DNA of 64,000 nucleotides. Origin: Pollutimonas nitritireducens (GTDB lineage: Bacteria; Pseudomonadota; Gammaproteobacteria; Burkholderiales; Burkholderiaceae_B). Made by a program: the position numbers and the translations under genes. The stretch lies in contig NZ_PDNV01000006.1 of NCBI RefSeq assembly GCF_002849615.1, positions 1 to 64,000 on the forward strand, written 5' to 3'. Position 1 is the first letter of the stretch. Each line of letters starts with the position of its first letter. The notes under the pieces are model-generated. The model saw nothing but the letters and a program-made list of their open reading frames with translations, was not told the DNA's origin and did no database searches. Shown in pieces: positions 1-8,481 of the stretch.

Positions 1-38
1 CGATGACTAGATCTCTGATTCCTAAGATAGAATTTACT

Positions 39-109
39 GGGGACATCGGCATTGCTTCCATTAAACGTGTTTCTTCGCAAAAACAAGTCTAATGAATGTC
101 GGCGTCCCC
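39..109. repeat. Imperfect inverted repeat (15-bp arms, 41-nt spacer)
   Basis: Arms lie at 39-53 (GGGGACATCGGCATT) and 95-109 (AATGTCGGCGTCCCC). They match at 12 of 15 positions when one is reverse-complemented, and two of the three differences would be wobble pairs in RNA. The right arm begins inside the reading frame of the truncated cytochrome b561 gene, about where that gene stops resembling its family. It could be the end pair of a short non-autonomous mobile element or a long-range hairpin. I saw no clear target-site duplication, so the mobile-element reading is only inference. Confidence 0.4.
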
Positions 110-304
110 CGTTAATGATGAAGAGCCCACAAATATCGATGCGCCAATGGAAACGTGCCATGGAACAATGGTTTGTCCAACCCAATGTTCGCCGTCCTTG
201 ATCCGATCCCCGAGCTTCAGGAACTGAAGCACTACCAGAAGTCCCATAAACCAATGCAAAAAACGCGTTATTCCGCCGTAATGGCTCGGTGAGTCGCCAC
301 GCAT
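89..304 (-). pseudogene. Truncated cytochrome b561 (N-terminal fragment)
   Basis: The 71-codon frame starts with an ATG preceded by AAAGGGA and opens like bacterial cytochrome b561: RFLHW at residues 14-18 leads into a hydrophobic helix (about 16-30), and PWHVSIGA (48-55) supplies a second conserved-type histidine. Full-length family members are about 180 residues with four membrane helices. Here the frame ends after helix one and the start of helix two, in a run (GSSSLTGDADIH) unlike the family. The break coincides with the inverted repeat at 39-109. A complete protein would be a haem-binding inner-membrane electron carrier; this fragment is unlikely to work. The window edge is close, so more gene fragments may lie upstream of base 1. 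Confidence 0.6.
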
Positions 305-514
305 GATTTGCTCCCTTTGACGCTTTGCGTTGAAGTGATCCGGTAAAGACAGAAACACGAAGTCCGAATTCAGCTTAACACAGGATAATGCAGGGTAAAC
401 GACGGTATGTCGTCCTTTGCGCCATGGTCAAGTCCTGGACAATCTATGCAATACTTGCACTTCGAACTCAGTAAATATATTAAACAGACGCTGGTTGAAC
501 AAGGATGACGTCAC

Positions 515-1270
515 ATGGACTACCTCATACAGCTTGCTGTCAATCCGACCGCATGGGTCGCATTGGCGACCCTTATCGCCATGGAGGTCGTTCTGGGTAT
601 CGACAACCTCGTTTTCATATCGATTCTTACCAATAAACTGCCCGATCAGCAACGAACGAAAGCCCGGCGCATAGGCATCGCTCTCGCGCTGATTTTACGT
701 CTGGCCCTCCTGGGCACCATTGCCTGGATCGTACAGCTTACTGAACCGGTTATCAGTCTGGTTGGCCAGGACTTTTCGTGGAAGGATATGATCCTGATCG
801 CCGGAGGGCTATTCTTGCTGTGGAAGGCGACCAAAGAAATCCATCATAATGTCGACCCGTCGCCAGAAGGCGACATGTTTGAAGGAAAGACCACCGGCAA
901 AGCCGTATCGATGTCCTTCACGGCCGCCATCGTACAGATACTTTTGCTCGATTTGGTATTTTCCGTCGACAGCATCATTACCGCGGTGGGTATGACCGAA
1001 CACCTCCCGATCATGATCATTGCCGTCGTGGTGGCGGTAGTGGTCATGCTGATCGCCGCTGACCCCCTGGCCGAATTCATCAGTCATAATCCAACTGTCG
1101 TCATGCTGGCGCTGGGCTTTCTTATCATGATAGGCATGACCTTGATCGCAGAGGGCTTCGGCGCGCATGTACCAAAAGGATATGTCTACGCCGCCATGGC
1201 GTTCTCGGCCGCCGTTGAAGGCCTGAATATGATGGCGCGAAGGAAGCGGAAACTTCAACGACCACACTAG
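515..1270 (+). CDS. TerC-family integral membrane protein
   Basis: A 251-aa protein of the TerC/YgdQ/YoaE family, made almost entirely of hydrophobic helices. The family hallmark acidic residues within helices are visible in [11 protein letters not shown] near residue 28 and [11 protein letters not shown] near residue 150. TerC-family proteins are inner-membrane proteins linked to metal-ion (manganese) efflux, tellurite resistance or metalation of exported proteins; the substrate here cannot be assigned. The ATG follows AAGGATGACGTC. I looked for a yybP-ykoY manganese riboswitch in the 210-bp leader and saw none. The gene stands alone, with the diguanylate cyclase facing it downstream. Confidence 0.85.
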   Translation: MDYLIQLAVNPTAWVALATLIAMEVVLGIDNLVFISILTNKLPDQQRTKARRIGIALALILRLALLGTIAWIVQLTEPVISLVGQDFSWKDMILIAGGLFLLWKATKEIHHNVDPSPEGDMFEGKTTGKAVSMSFTAAIVQILLLDLVFSVDSIITAVGMTEHLPIMIIAVVVAVVVMLIAADPLAEFISHNPTVVMLALGFLIMIGMTLIAEGFGAHVPKGYVYAAMAFSAAVEGLNMMARRKRKLQRPH

Positions 1271-1341
1271 CCCGCAAATGAGACGTTACTCATACAACGT
1301 GGTCGACATTCCCAACAGGCCACCTATCTCTTTGCATGACG

Positions 1342-3162
1342 TTAGCGTCTGACCGTGGATTCCGGCGCGTCGGCAACACAGAATTTATTGCGTCCGGAAT
1401 GTTTGGCCTGATACAAAGCGCTATCGGCCATATCCATAAGATCGTCCAGGTCCAAACCGCTTTGCCACGCGGCCACCCCGATCGACGCCGTTACGCGCAG
1501 GGCGGTTGCGTTTTCGATGCAGAGCGTGTTTTCCGCGATAGCGTTGTTCAAACGCGACGCCGTCTCTATTGCCATCTCAAGCGTGGTGTCAGGCATCAGA
1601 GCGGCAAATTCCTCCCCACCCACCCTGGCGATGATATCCGTAGACCGTAGCGTCTCGAGCAGGACCTTGCTGAAGCTCTGCAGCATCAGGTCGCCCGCTC
1701 TATGCCCATAAACATCGTTGATATGCTTGAAATGATCTACATCGATCATAAGCAGGCAGGCGGATTGCGAATAAGTCGAAGCATGCGTCAATTCTTCCCT
1801 GGCCAAGTTCATGAAATGGCGACGGTTGGCCACCCCGGTAAGGTAATCTTGATAGGCCTGATGTTCCAAGACCCCCACCCTTCGCATATGCTCGGTCATG
1901 TCCCGGCCGATAGCGATAATCTCCATCGTTTTTCCATGCGGATCGAGCAGTGCCCTCGCCGTCCATTGGAAATGTCGAATGCCGTCCATCGTCAATTTAC
2001 GTAGCGTAAAACTGAGTACGTAAGGCGGTTCGTTCAGCTTGCCAAACGACATTTCGGCAAGCGCCCGGTCGGCTTCCACCACTCTTGCTGCAAAATGTTC
2101 GCCGAGGCATTCCTTGACCGGTTCCCCGTAGATACTCGAAAACGCCTGATTCAAATAAATATAGTAACCGCGGGGGTCCAGCCTTGCTACCAGATCGGTC
2201 GTATTTTCAACGATGAGCTGATAGTTGTCCCAGGTCGTCTGCAGGATCGCCTCAGCGCTTGCTTTCTGATGTTCCGCCCTGCGTTGGGCAAACTGAAATG
2301 CCCGCACGGCCAGAAAGCTGACAAGGCAGATCAAGGTGAATACCGAGGCGCGAAAGATAAGATCCTGGTGCCATTGCAAAAATACTTGGGACCGAATTCT
2401 GCCGAACTCAATGAGCAGTGGCTTTTCAAGCTTCGGCGTAGCCGGATCGAACGCAATCTGCGCAATTAAGTGTCCGTCTTGGCTCAGGGGCCCGTAGCCC
2501 GACCTCGTTGGCGCAATTGTGAGTGCTGGACCGTCAGAATGATAGATCGCACCCCACATGCCTGGGGAATACAGTAACGACGGCAACAACGTGCTCAAAT
2601 AAGACGGTTCGAGCATAACGGAAACCATTCCGGCGAAGTTCCCTTCGCTATCAGGAATCATGCGACTGATGTGGATCGCATCGGGATGAAGCGGGCTTTT
2701 GCTCGGCGAAGAAAGGTACAAGGCGGTTGCGTCGGGATGCGCTTTGACCTCCATGAAGGGCGATTCGCTTCGCATGTTTTGGCGAGCCGCATGCCCACGA
2801 TCCGAAGCAATCGTAGTGCCGTGCGCATCAACAATGAAAATGGATCGTGCCCCTGGCACGGGCGTCGTCAATGCGAGAAAATAATCCTTCACCGACTCGT
2901 GCGACCGCAAGACCTCACTATTCTCGCGAATATCCATCAGGACGCGATCAAGGACCAAATTGATCGTCGACAACCGGTCTTCGAGATTGGCTGCGATTAC
3001 CGCGGCCTGAACAGCCAGGCGTTCGTTTTCGGCTTGGGCGATTCGGCCATGGGTTCTGTAAAGATTGACCGTAATTATCGCCAGCAGGATCGTCAATGCG
3101 CATCCCAACCAAAGCCACTGCGCCAGGAAAGGCCTTGCTGGGAACTTTTGGGCTGTGACCAT
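1342..3162 (-). CDS. Membrane-bound PAS-GGDEF diguanylate cyclase
   Basis: A 606-aa signalling enzyme predicted to make cyclic di-GMP from two GTP. Residues about 14-34 form a membrane helix, followed by a periplasmic sensor-like region to a second helix near 270-290, a PAS domain (about 310-430), and a C-terminal GGDEF domain. The active-site signature is GGEEF (about 508-512). RSTD sits exactly five residues before it, matching the RxxD inhibitory I-site, so product inhibition is likely. There is no EAL domain. The ATG at 3162 has only a weak ribosome-binding site, so the exact start is less certain. The gene is monocistronic and convergent with the TerC gene. The signal sensed is unknown. 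Confidence 0.9.
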   Translation of the reverse strand: MVTAQKFPARPFLAQWLWLGCALTILLAIITVNLYRTHGRIAQAENERLAVQAAVIAANLEDRLSTINLVLDRVLMDIRENSEVLRSHESVKDYFLALTTPVPGARSIFIVDAHGTTIASDRGHAARQNMRSESPFMEVKAHPDATALYLSSPSKSPLHPDAIHISRMIPDSEGNFAGMVSVMLEPSYLSTLLPSLLYSPGMWGAIYHSDGPALTIAPTRSGYGPLSQDGHLIAQIAFDPATPKLEKPLLIEFGRIRSQVFLQWHQDLIFRASVFTLICLVSFLAVRAFQFAQRRAEHQKASAEAILQTTWDNYQLIVENTTDLVARLDPRGYYIYLNQAFSSIYGEPVKECLGEHFAARVVEADRALAEMSFGKLNEPPYVLSFTLRKLTMDGIRHFQWTARALLDPHGKTMEIIAIGRDMTEHMRRVGVLEHQAYQDYLTGVANRRHFMNLAREELTHASTYSQSACLLMIDVDHFKHINDVYGHRAGDLMLQSFSKVLLETLRSTDIIARVGGEEFAALMPDTTLEMAIETASRLNNAIAENTLCIENATALRVTASIGVAAWQSGLDLDDLMDMADSALYQAKHSGRNKFCVADAPESTVRR

Positions 3163-3244
3163 TGTTTCGTGTAGTAAGACAATGTTTCATACTACAACGA
3201 TTGTGGTCGAGTCCGCCATGGGTGGGCGAACTCAGGGATGGAAT

Positions 3245-3562
3245 TCAGTCTTCGTCCACACCGCCATTCCGCACAGGATCGGGCGGTGTACGCGCCAGGC
3301 CTGCGTCATCCTCCTGAACTATCCGGTCCGGTTCGATATCGTCGTCCAACGGCTCTTCGCCCGTGTTTTCGGCTTGCGGCCGCTCACCCGTGTTTTCGCG
3401 GTCACTGTCCGTGTCGGGCATGTTCGGCGCAATGTCGCTGCCCGAGTCTGACGAGTCGCTGGGCCCAAAGGCGGGCTCGCTACGGCCTGTTTCTGTCAAA
3501 CTGGCCTCTTCGGAAAAATCACGATCTTGCAGTGCCCGTTCCAGGTCTCTATCGGTAACCAT
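3245..3562 (-). CDS. Small highly acidic, probably disordered protein
   Basis: The 105-aa product is dominated by Asp, Glu, Ser, Gly and Pro with no hydrophobic core, so it is probably intrinsically disordered. A short internal repeat, ENTGE(R/E)P, occurs twice. The start chosen is the second ATG (3562), seven bases after GGAG; the ATG two codons upstream sits directly on the GGAG and is too close. No known family is recognised. It lies about 130 bp from a second acidic gene on the same strand (3696-3929), which argues that the two are related in role. I cannot assign a function. Confidence 0.6.
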   Translation of the reverse strand: MVTDRDLERALQDRDFSEEASLTETGRSEPAFGPSDSSDSGSDIAPNMPDTDSDRENTGERPQAENTGEEPLDDDIEPDRIVQEDDAGLARTPPDPVRNGGVDED

Positions 3563-3655
3563 AGTCATTCTCCAGTAATTGCCGGGATACGTACAGCAAG
3601 CCGTGGACCCGAAGTACTCATCGAAGAAAGGGCGGTAACGATGGACCAGTCAGGC

Positions 3656-3687
3656 AAAAAGCAGATCTTGCTCTGACCGGGCTTTTT
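3656..3687. terminator. Possible bidirectional terminator
   Basis: AAAAAGC (3656-3662) and GCTTTTT (3681-3687) are perfect complements flanking a region with a further short stem. This gives an A-rich then T-rich stem on either strand. It lies just past the stop of the acidic gene ending at 3696 and could terminate it. The stem is mostly A:T, so strength is uncertain. Confidence 0.35.
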
Positions 3688-3695
3688 CTTAGTTG

Positions 3696-3929
3696 CTACG
3701 ATGCAATCGGGTCATCATTGCCCACGTCAGCTTCCTCGTCCTCCGCTACGCGGGAATTTTCCTGCACGGTGTCAACCTCGTCAGGAGCAGCTTCCCCGTC
3801 GCCAGGACTGCCTGCTTCATCCAGGGCCGTGTCGGACTCTTGAACGACGTCTGCACTTTCCTGGGTTGGGGTTACATCGGCAACGATGTCATCTTCGGGA
3901 AGAGCTACCTGATCGATATTCTCTGACAT
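3696..3929 (-). CDS. Very acidic 77-aa protein of unknown function
   Basis: The 77-residue product has 25 Asp/Glu residues and only one basic residue (an Arg), with no aromatic residues and no predicted helix-forming hydrophobic stretch. It should be a strongly negative, disordered polypeptide. The ATG has a near-perfect AAGGAG seven bases upstream, which strongly supports translation. Its neighbour at 3245-3562 has the same composition. Such proteins can act as nucleic-acid mimics, metal buffers or solvation proteins, but nothing in the sequence picks between these. No family recognised. Confidence 0.65.
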   Translation of the reverse strand: MSENIDQVALPEDDIVADVTPTQESADVVQESDTALDEAGSPGDGEAAPDEVDTVQENSRVAEDEEADVGNDDPIAS

Positions 3930-4206
3930 ATCATCTCCTTGTGGGGTCGTTTACTCGGGATTTTGGATCGCTGCAATACCTCTGAACAGTATTCAAACTT
4001 GGACTGTGCTGTCCCTGTTTAAAACTGCTCACAGATAGTCGCCTTTCCGCCATCGCTCACCAATACGCCAGATGACAGGGGCACGGGATCGAAATGGCCG
4101 TGGACGCATGGCATATCCGATCCGACCGAGATGGCCTATCGTCTGTTCTGGCCGGGTTGACGGAGTGTGGGACGGCGGGCGCGATGCCCGAGCCGTCAAG
4201 GAGTTA
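3930..4206. other. Intergenic region without a confident gene
   Basis: This 277-bp gap separates the acidic gene from the hypothetical gene ending at 4207. The only frame of note is a 57-codon plus-strand frame opening at 4094, which runs into the end of the next gene and has no good ribosome-binding site. I see no convincing coding sequence, RNA or repeat. It probably holds the promoter of the acidic gene. Confidence 0.4.
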
Positions 4207-4479
4207 TCAAACGTCGGCGCCGAGTATGCCGCTTGAAATAACGTCCTGGAATAGACCCGTGTAAGTGCGGTCCAGTCGAACGATGTATTCCTTGTCGGTT
4301 TCGTCGAATTGGCGCTCAGGTGCGCTTACACCCATTCTGCTCAGGCGCAGCAACACGGTGTTGTAAGGATGGGCGACAGGCCGGCCCTGGAAGGGCCCGG
4401 CTTGATAAACCCCGTTTTGAGGATAAAGTCCGGCTTCTCCCGGGAATGGAAAGGAGCCCGATGTTTTGCTGGTTTCCAT
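4207..4479 (-). CDS. Hypothetical protein, 90 aa
   Basis: The start was set at the ATG at 4479 (METSKTSG), which follows ACGAGAAACA; the longer frame to 4545 has no ribosome-binding site. The product has a Gly/Pro-rich N-terminal third (about residues 8-37) and a more regular C-terminal half with charged helical sequence around TDKEYIVRLDRTYTGLF. No signal peptide, membrane helix or known domain is visible. It is divergent from the thiopurine methyltransferase gene and shares a 151-bp promoter region with it. No function can be assigned. Confidence 0.55.
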   Translation of the reverse strand: METSKTSGSFPFPGEAGLYPQNGVYQAGPFQGRPVAHPYNTVLLRLSRMGVSAPERQFDETDKEYIVRLDRTYTGLFQDVISSGILGADV

Positions 4480-4630
4480 ACTTGTTTCTCGTATCTGAAT
4501 GTATCGCCCGATAGTATATACAGAGTTTGAAGATTTCGCTGGCACGCCGGAAACTATTGTTCGCTTCCTGCGATCAGTTCACCGCGATTATCTCTACAAT
4601 ATGCGACGAATCCATGAACGAGGAAGCGAC

Positions 4631-5311
4631 ATGAAGGCAGATTTCTGGCTGGAACGATGGCGCGACGGCCAAACGAATTTCCACTTGAGCAAGGTCACGC
4701 CCTTGTTGCAAAAATACTGGCCCGCCCTCGGGCTGGAAACCGGGTCGCGCGTCCTGGTTCCGCTTTGTGGCAAGTCGCTCGACATGCTCTGGCTGGCGCA
4801 CCAGGGTTATAAGATCCTGGGCGTGGAACTCTCGCCGTTGGCCATAGACCAGTTCTTTTCCGAGAACGACCTGCAACCCAGCAGCCACGTGTCGGCGATA
4901 GGCCAGCATTTTATCGCGGGCAATATCGAGATAATTTGTGGCGATATCTTTGCGCTGGACGCCGCGACACTATCCAGTTGTTCGGGCGCTTATGACCGCG
5001 CGGCGCTCATCGCGCTCCCCGCCGACATGCGCCAGCGCTACGTCAATCACGTTTATGCGCAGCTGCCGAAGCACTACCAGGGCATTCTGATAACGCTGGA
5101 TTATCCGCAGCATCAAATGGCCGGGCCGCCGTTTTCGGTGAACGAAGCCGAGGTTAGGCAATTGTTCAGCACGCATTCGAAGATCTCTGTACTGGACCGC
5201 CGCTCTATTCTGGACAAGGAACCGAAGTTTGTCGAACGGGGCCTGACTGAATTGGACACCGTGGTATTCCGGCTGAGCGGGCCTGCCGCGGGGAGTCAGG
5301 CGCCAATCTAA
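4631..5311 (+). CDS. tpm: Thiopurine S-methyltransferase
   Basis: A 226-aa SAM-dependent methyltransferase of the bacterial TPMT family, which methylates thiopurines and, in bacteria, can methylate tellurite or selenite species. The family opening [14 protein letters not shown] (residues 4-17) is present, as is the SAM-binding stretch [16 protein letters not shown] (about 41-56). The start is the ATG at 4631 after GAGGAAGCGAC; the upstream extension of the frame is not family-like. The length is normal. It converges on the pseudouridine synthase homologue, and the two stops overlap by 4 bp. Confidence 0.9.
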   Translation: MKADFWLERWRDGQTNFHLSKVTPLLQKYWPALGLETGSRVLVPLCGKSLDMLWLAHQGYKILGVELSPLAIDQFFSENDLQPSSHVSAIGQHFIAGNIEIICGDIFALDAATLSSCSGAYDRAALIALPADMRQRYVNHVYAQLPKHYQGILITLDYPQHQMAGPPFSVNEAEVRQLFSTHSKISVLDRRSILDKEPKFVERGLTELDTVVFRLSGPAAGSQAPI

Positions 5312-6033
5312 AAGCGCTCGTAGCCCATCAGGTAGCGCCACTGGCCTGCAACCAGGCCCGACAGGGACACCCGCCCTATACGCAGGCGCTTCAAGCTTAT
5401 TATCTTCAGGCCGACCTGATGGCACATGTCCAGAATGAGTCCGGCCGGTGGATTTTTCAACGCGAAGCGCAGGTGTGTTTCGTTCTGCCAACTGACCTTG
5501 ACTGGCGGCAGGCGCGTGCCTCGCCACGACGGACCATGATTCAGGCGCTTCAAACCATCGACTGCAATCTCCCCGGCGACTTCCGCCACATACTCATGTT
5601 CAATGGTAGCCGCATCGGCATTCAATTTTCGGGCTACTGCATATTCCTGAGTGAAGACCACCAGCCCCGCCGCATCGGCTTCTAGTGGTGTCATCAATTC
5701 GAGTCCGTTCAGATCCCGCTTGACGAAGGTCCGATCGTTGCGATCGTCGGACGCGCGATTGGCAGATGCAATGAGATCGAAAATGGAGCGTTCACCGGCT
5801 TTACTGCCATAACCCACGGGTTTGTGCAGCAGGATTGTGGCAGGCTTATGATCCTGGGCACTCGCACCTTCGGCAAGCTCCACGCAGTGTTGCGGTTGGA
5901 GCCGGAACCCGGGCTCCTCTATTAGCTGTCCGTCCACGCGCACCCACCCCCCCTGGACATAGTTTTCGGCTTCGCGACGAGAACAGGAAAGATGATCAGC
6001 AAGATACTTGCTCAAGCGTATGGTTTCGATCAT
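5308..6033 (-). CDS. S4-domain pseudouridine synthase homologue with altered catalytic site
   Basis: The 241-aa protein has an N-terminal S4 RNA-binding domain (about residues 6-52) followed by a RsuA/RluF-type synthase domain. Where RsuA and RluF carry GRLDxD(S/T)xGL, with the first Asp catalytic, this protein reads [10 protein letters not shown], placing Glu118 at the catalytic position. Everything around it aligns well, including GLVVFTQ. Canonical members isomerise uridine to pseudouridine in 23S or 16S rRNA; this one may be inactive, an RNA-binding relative, or use Glu. The start is the ATG at 6033, because upstream codons are not S4-like. It converges on tpm with a 4-bp overlap. Confidence 0.75.
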   Translation of the reverse strand: MIETIRLSKYLADHLSCSRREAENYVQGGWVRVDGQLIEEPGFRLQPQHCVELAEGASAQDHKPATILLHKPVGYGSKAGERSIFDLIASANRASDDRNDRTFVKRDLNGLELMTPLEADAAGLVVFTQEYAVARKLNADAATIEHEYVAEVAGEIAVDGLKRLNHGPSWRGTRLPPVKVSWQNETHLRFALKNPPAGLILDMCHQVGLKIISLKRLRIGRVSLSGLVAGQWRYLMGYERF

Positions 6034-6238
6034 GGCAAGCCATTGAGAGTTGCGCTGCGGCACGCGGAAAAAGGCTGGAAGCCCGGCAAAACATTGTAGA
6101 CGACCCGCCGAAAGACGGTAGCGGCTACGGTCGATTGGACCCCGCCCCTTCGGGCCATTGGCCAATGGGCATCTCCACACCCAGCATCTACGATGGCATT
6201 CAGAGTGGGACTCAACAGCCAATAGAGGGAAAGCCGAC

Positions 6239-6733
6239 ATGCCATATTTCACCCAATTGGGCGCAGGAACCGACCCGGAGGACGAGGTACTTCACAACTT
6301 CATGGACGGAGCAAGACGATTTCTGCATGATCTGCTGACTCAGCGATTACAACTTGTGCACCCACAGCCCGAAGTCGCTCCGTTGTTGTACAAGGAACTG
6401 CGGCAGGAAGCCCTGGCCGTATTTCTTGACTATGTCTACGATCACTTCGAGCAACTGCAGCACGAAATTCGAATGCTCGACGAAGACAGATTGGCTGAAT
6501 TCGGCTTGTCCGGCGAATCCCTGCACCAACAGCTGCGCAAGCTGGCGGAGCTTGAAACATCGCCTGGTGATGAATCGGCCTACTGGCCGCGCGTGGGCAA
6601 AATGCTACAGGAGCTGGACACCACGCTGGATACCATCCTCGATCCCTTGAAGAGCTCCGCACCCCGTATCGGTGAGTTCATTGGTCTGTTCAAGGATTTT
6701 CGCGCGCCGGTACTGGATCTCGTCAACGGATAA
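6239..6733 (+). CDS. Hypothetical, mostly helical protein, 164 aa
   Basis: The start is the ATG at 6239 (MPYFTQLGAG), which follows AGAGGGAAAGCCGAC. The product is rich in Leu, Glu and Gln, with heptad-like patches around LRQEALAVFLDYVYDHFEQL and the middle of the protein. It is therefore probably a soluble, alpha-helical protein. No signal peptide, catalytic motif or named family is recognised. It is divergent from the S4-domain gene across a 205-bp region and ends before a strong intrinsic terminator at 6798-6834, so it is its own transcription unit. Confidence 0.65.
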   Translation: MPYFTQLGAGTDPEDEVLHNFMDGARRFLHDLLTQRLQLVHPQPEVAPLLYKELRQEALAVFLDYVYDHFEQLQHEIRMLDEDRLAEFGLSGESLHQQLRKLAELETSPGDESAYWPRVGKMLQELDTTLDTILDPLKSSAPRIGEFIGLFKDFRAPVLDLVNG

Positions 6734-6797
6734 AGAAAAGAAGAAGCCCGCTCAGGGCAAGCAACTGGAATCGGTTTAACGGTTCACCCCAGCATTT

Positions 6798-6834
6798 GCG
6801 ATTCCCGGCAGAAATGTCCGGAATCGCTTTTTTT
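6798..6834 (+). terminator. Rho-independent terminator
   Basis: GCGATTCCCGG (6798-6808) pairs with CCGGAATCGC (6818-6827), with one bulged C, around a 9-nt loop. It is followed immediately by seven T residues. This is a textbook intrinsic terminator for the hypothetical gene ending at 6733, and it insulates the cupin-SDR unit downstream. Confidence 0.85.
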
Positions 6835-6939
6835 GCGTCGAAACCGTGGGTATTCACTGAGTGGCGGCGGCACGTTATTTCTCTAAGCTTGAGGCTTCGC
6901 GCAATACGATGCCCCACCCACGGTCGCAAAGGATCAACG

Positions 6940-7452
6940 ATGTCCACCTCCACAGCCACCCCTTATCGACATCCCAATCCGAAAGAGGCATTGCCTGAAA
7001 TCGTTGTGCCCCACGCCGTCCCACTGGATGAGCGGGTCTGGGTTCCGCAAGCGGATAATGTATGGTTCCGTCCCCTTTGCCTGAATGTCTCGCAGGGTTA
7101 TTGGACTAATTTGCTCCGGGTACGAAAATCAGGCGTGCTCAGTTGTCACCGGCATCCGCAAGCCGTTCATGGCTATGTCATCAAGGGCTCGTGGCACTAT
7201 CTGGAACACGACTGGATTGCAACGCAAGGCAGCTATGTATTCGAACCGCCCGGCGAGACACACACGCTGTATGTTCCCGATGATGTGGAGGAGATGATCA
7301 CTATGTTCCACGTCAACGGGGTGATGTACTACGTCGATAGCGAAGGCAATCACACCGGGTTTGAAGACGTATTCATCAAACTCGACATGTGCCGCAAGCA
7401 TTATGAAAGGGTCGGCCTTGGCGCCGACTATGTCGATCAATTCATACGTTGA
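6940..7452 (+). CDS. Cupin-domain dioxygenase-like protein
   Basis: The 170-aa protein resembles 2,4'-dihydroxyacetophenone dioxygenase-type cupins, which cleave carbon-carbon bonds next to a keto group with O2. The metal-binding cupin motif 1 is visible as CHRHPQAVHGYVIKGSWHY (about residues 66-84), and motif 2 as PPGETHTLYVP (about 102-112). These supply the His/Glu ligands. The ATG at 6940 follows AAAGGATCAACG. The SDR gene starts five bases after its stop, so both enzymes are probably co-translated and act on one pathway. Substrate assignment from sequence alone is weak. Confidence 0.7.
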   Translation: MSTSTATPYRHPNPKEALPEIVVPHAVPLDERVWVPQADNVWFRPLCLNVSQGYWTNLLRVRKSGVLSCHRHPQAVHGYVIKGSWHYLEHDWIATQGSYVFEPPGETHTLYVPDDVEEMITMFHVNGVMYYVDSEGNHTGFEDVFIKLDMCRKHYERVGLGADYVDQFIR

Positions 7453-7456
7453 AACC

Positions 7457-8182
7457 ATGAGCTTCAAACCTGACCTCCTGGCCGGTAAAACGGCAATCGT
7501 CACTGGCGGCACCCAGGGCATAGGCCGCGGTATTGCCGAGGCTCTTGCCGGCCTGGGTGCAAAGGTCTATGCCACCGGACTCCCATCGAATGATGCCAGC
7601 CCATATCGGTCAAACAGCATCACAGAAGTCATTCTTGACGTCACGCAAGAGGACGATATCAGCGCGTTCGCGCAGACCATCGGTAGCGCCGACATTCTGA
7701 TCAATTGCGCCGGAATCATCTGTCGCGGCGAAGAATTCAAGCTATCCGTTTTCGAGCGGGTCCTGAACATCAATCTCACTGGAACGATGCGGCTCTGTGA
7801 AGAATTCCGACCTTTGCTGGCCAAGTCCGCGGGATGCATCGTTAACACGGCATCCATGCTCAGCTTTTTTGGTGGCGGACTGGTTCCGGCCTACAGCGCC
7901 AGCAAAGGCGGCATTGCGCAACTGACCAAATCGCTGGCCATTGCCTACGCGGTTGATGGTATCCGTGTGAATGCCATTGCGCCCGGGTGGATCGCCACTC
8001 CCCTGACCGAGGCACTTCAAAATGACGAGTTGCGGGCCAGGCCCATTCTCGAACGGACACCGTTAAAGCGTTGGGGCACGCCCGACGACGTCGCCCAGGC
8101 GGCGATATTTCTTTGCTCCAGTGCGTCGGCGTTCATGACCGGCGTCATCATGCCAGTCGATGGTGGCTATATGGTCACTTGA
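7457..8182 (+). CDS. Short-chain dehydrogenase/reductase
   Basis: A 241-aa classical SDR. The cofactor-binding TGGTQGIGRG lies at about residues 17-26, the NAG-type motif is NCAG, and the catalytic Ser-Tyr-Lys are seen in NTASM and YSASKGG (about 149-155). The C-terminal end GVIMPVDGGYMVT is typical. It oxidises or reduces a hydroxyl/keto group with NAD(P)(H); the substrate is unknown. The ATG at 7457 is five bases past the cupin stop and has little ribosome-binding site of its own, suggesting translational coupling. An alternative start at 7430 would overlap the cupin gene. Confidence 0.85.
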   Translation: MSFKPDLLAGKTAIVTGGTQGIGRGIAEALAGLGAKVYATGLPSNDASPYRSNSITEVILDVTQEDDISAFAQTIGSADILINCAGIICRGEEFKLSVFERVLNINLTGTMRLCEEFRPLLAKSAGCIVNTASMLSFFGGGLVPAYSASKGGIAQLTKSLAIAYAVDGIRVNAIAPGWIATPLTEALQNDELRARPILERTPLKRWGTPDDVAQAAIFLCSSASAFMTGVIMPVDGGYMVT

Positions 8183-8197
8183 TTGCGTCTGACTAAC

Positions 8198-8317
8198 CTA
8201 CAGGACGGCCAGCATGCCACCGTCCACGTAGATAATCTGGCCATTCACATAGTCGGATGCTTTGGAAGACCCCTTGCCCAAGGCCGTGCGACCGCTTAAA
8301 TCAAATAACGCCGACAT
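8198..8317 (-). pseudogene. Gutted SDR relic (gluconate 5-dehydrogenase-like ends only)
   Basis: On the minus strand, an ATG at 8317 opens a 39-codon frame. It begins MSALFDLSGRTAL and, after only GKGSS, continues as KASDYVNGQIIYVDGG and ends MLAVL. The first part matches the N-terminus and the second the C-terminus of SDRs of the gluconate 5-dehydrogenase type, which are normally about 255 residues. The whole middle, including the catalytic Ser-Tyr-Lys, is gone, and the frame is kept across the junction. It is best read as an internal-deletion remnant. It lies tail-to-tail beside an intact SDR gene. Confidence 0.75.
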
Positions 8318-8481
8318 GTTGGTGCCATTCCTCTATTCGAAGCGGTGCGCTCTGGCACTGCAAGAAGCGTCGTGGCATCCGCAGTGATTTCGAAACTCGG
8401 TTTAAACTCTTGTCGTTCGACATTCCGTTTTTCGTTTTTAGCGGCCAACCGGCACATCGTCCGCCCGTCCGAAGGAAATCC

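Noticed and set aside
359-514. Possible yybP-ykoY manganese riboswitch before the TerC gene
   Set aside because: Such elements often precede TerC genes, but the conserved core was not found in the leader.
4094-4264. 57-codon plus-strand frame in the 3.9-4.2 kb gap
   Set aside because: There is no clear ribosome-binding site and it runs antisense into the 90-aa gene; composition is not persuasive.
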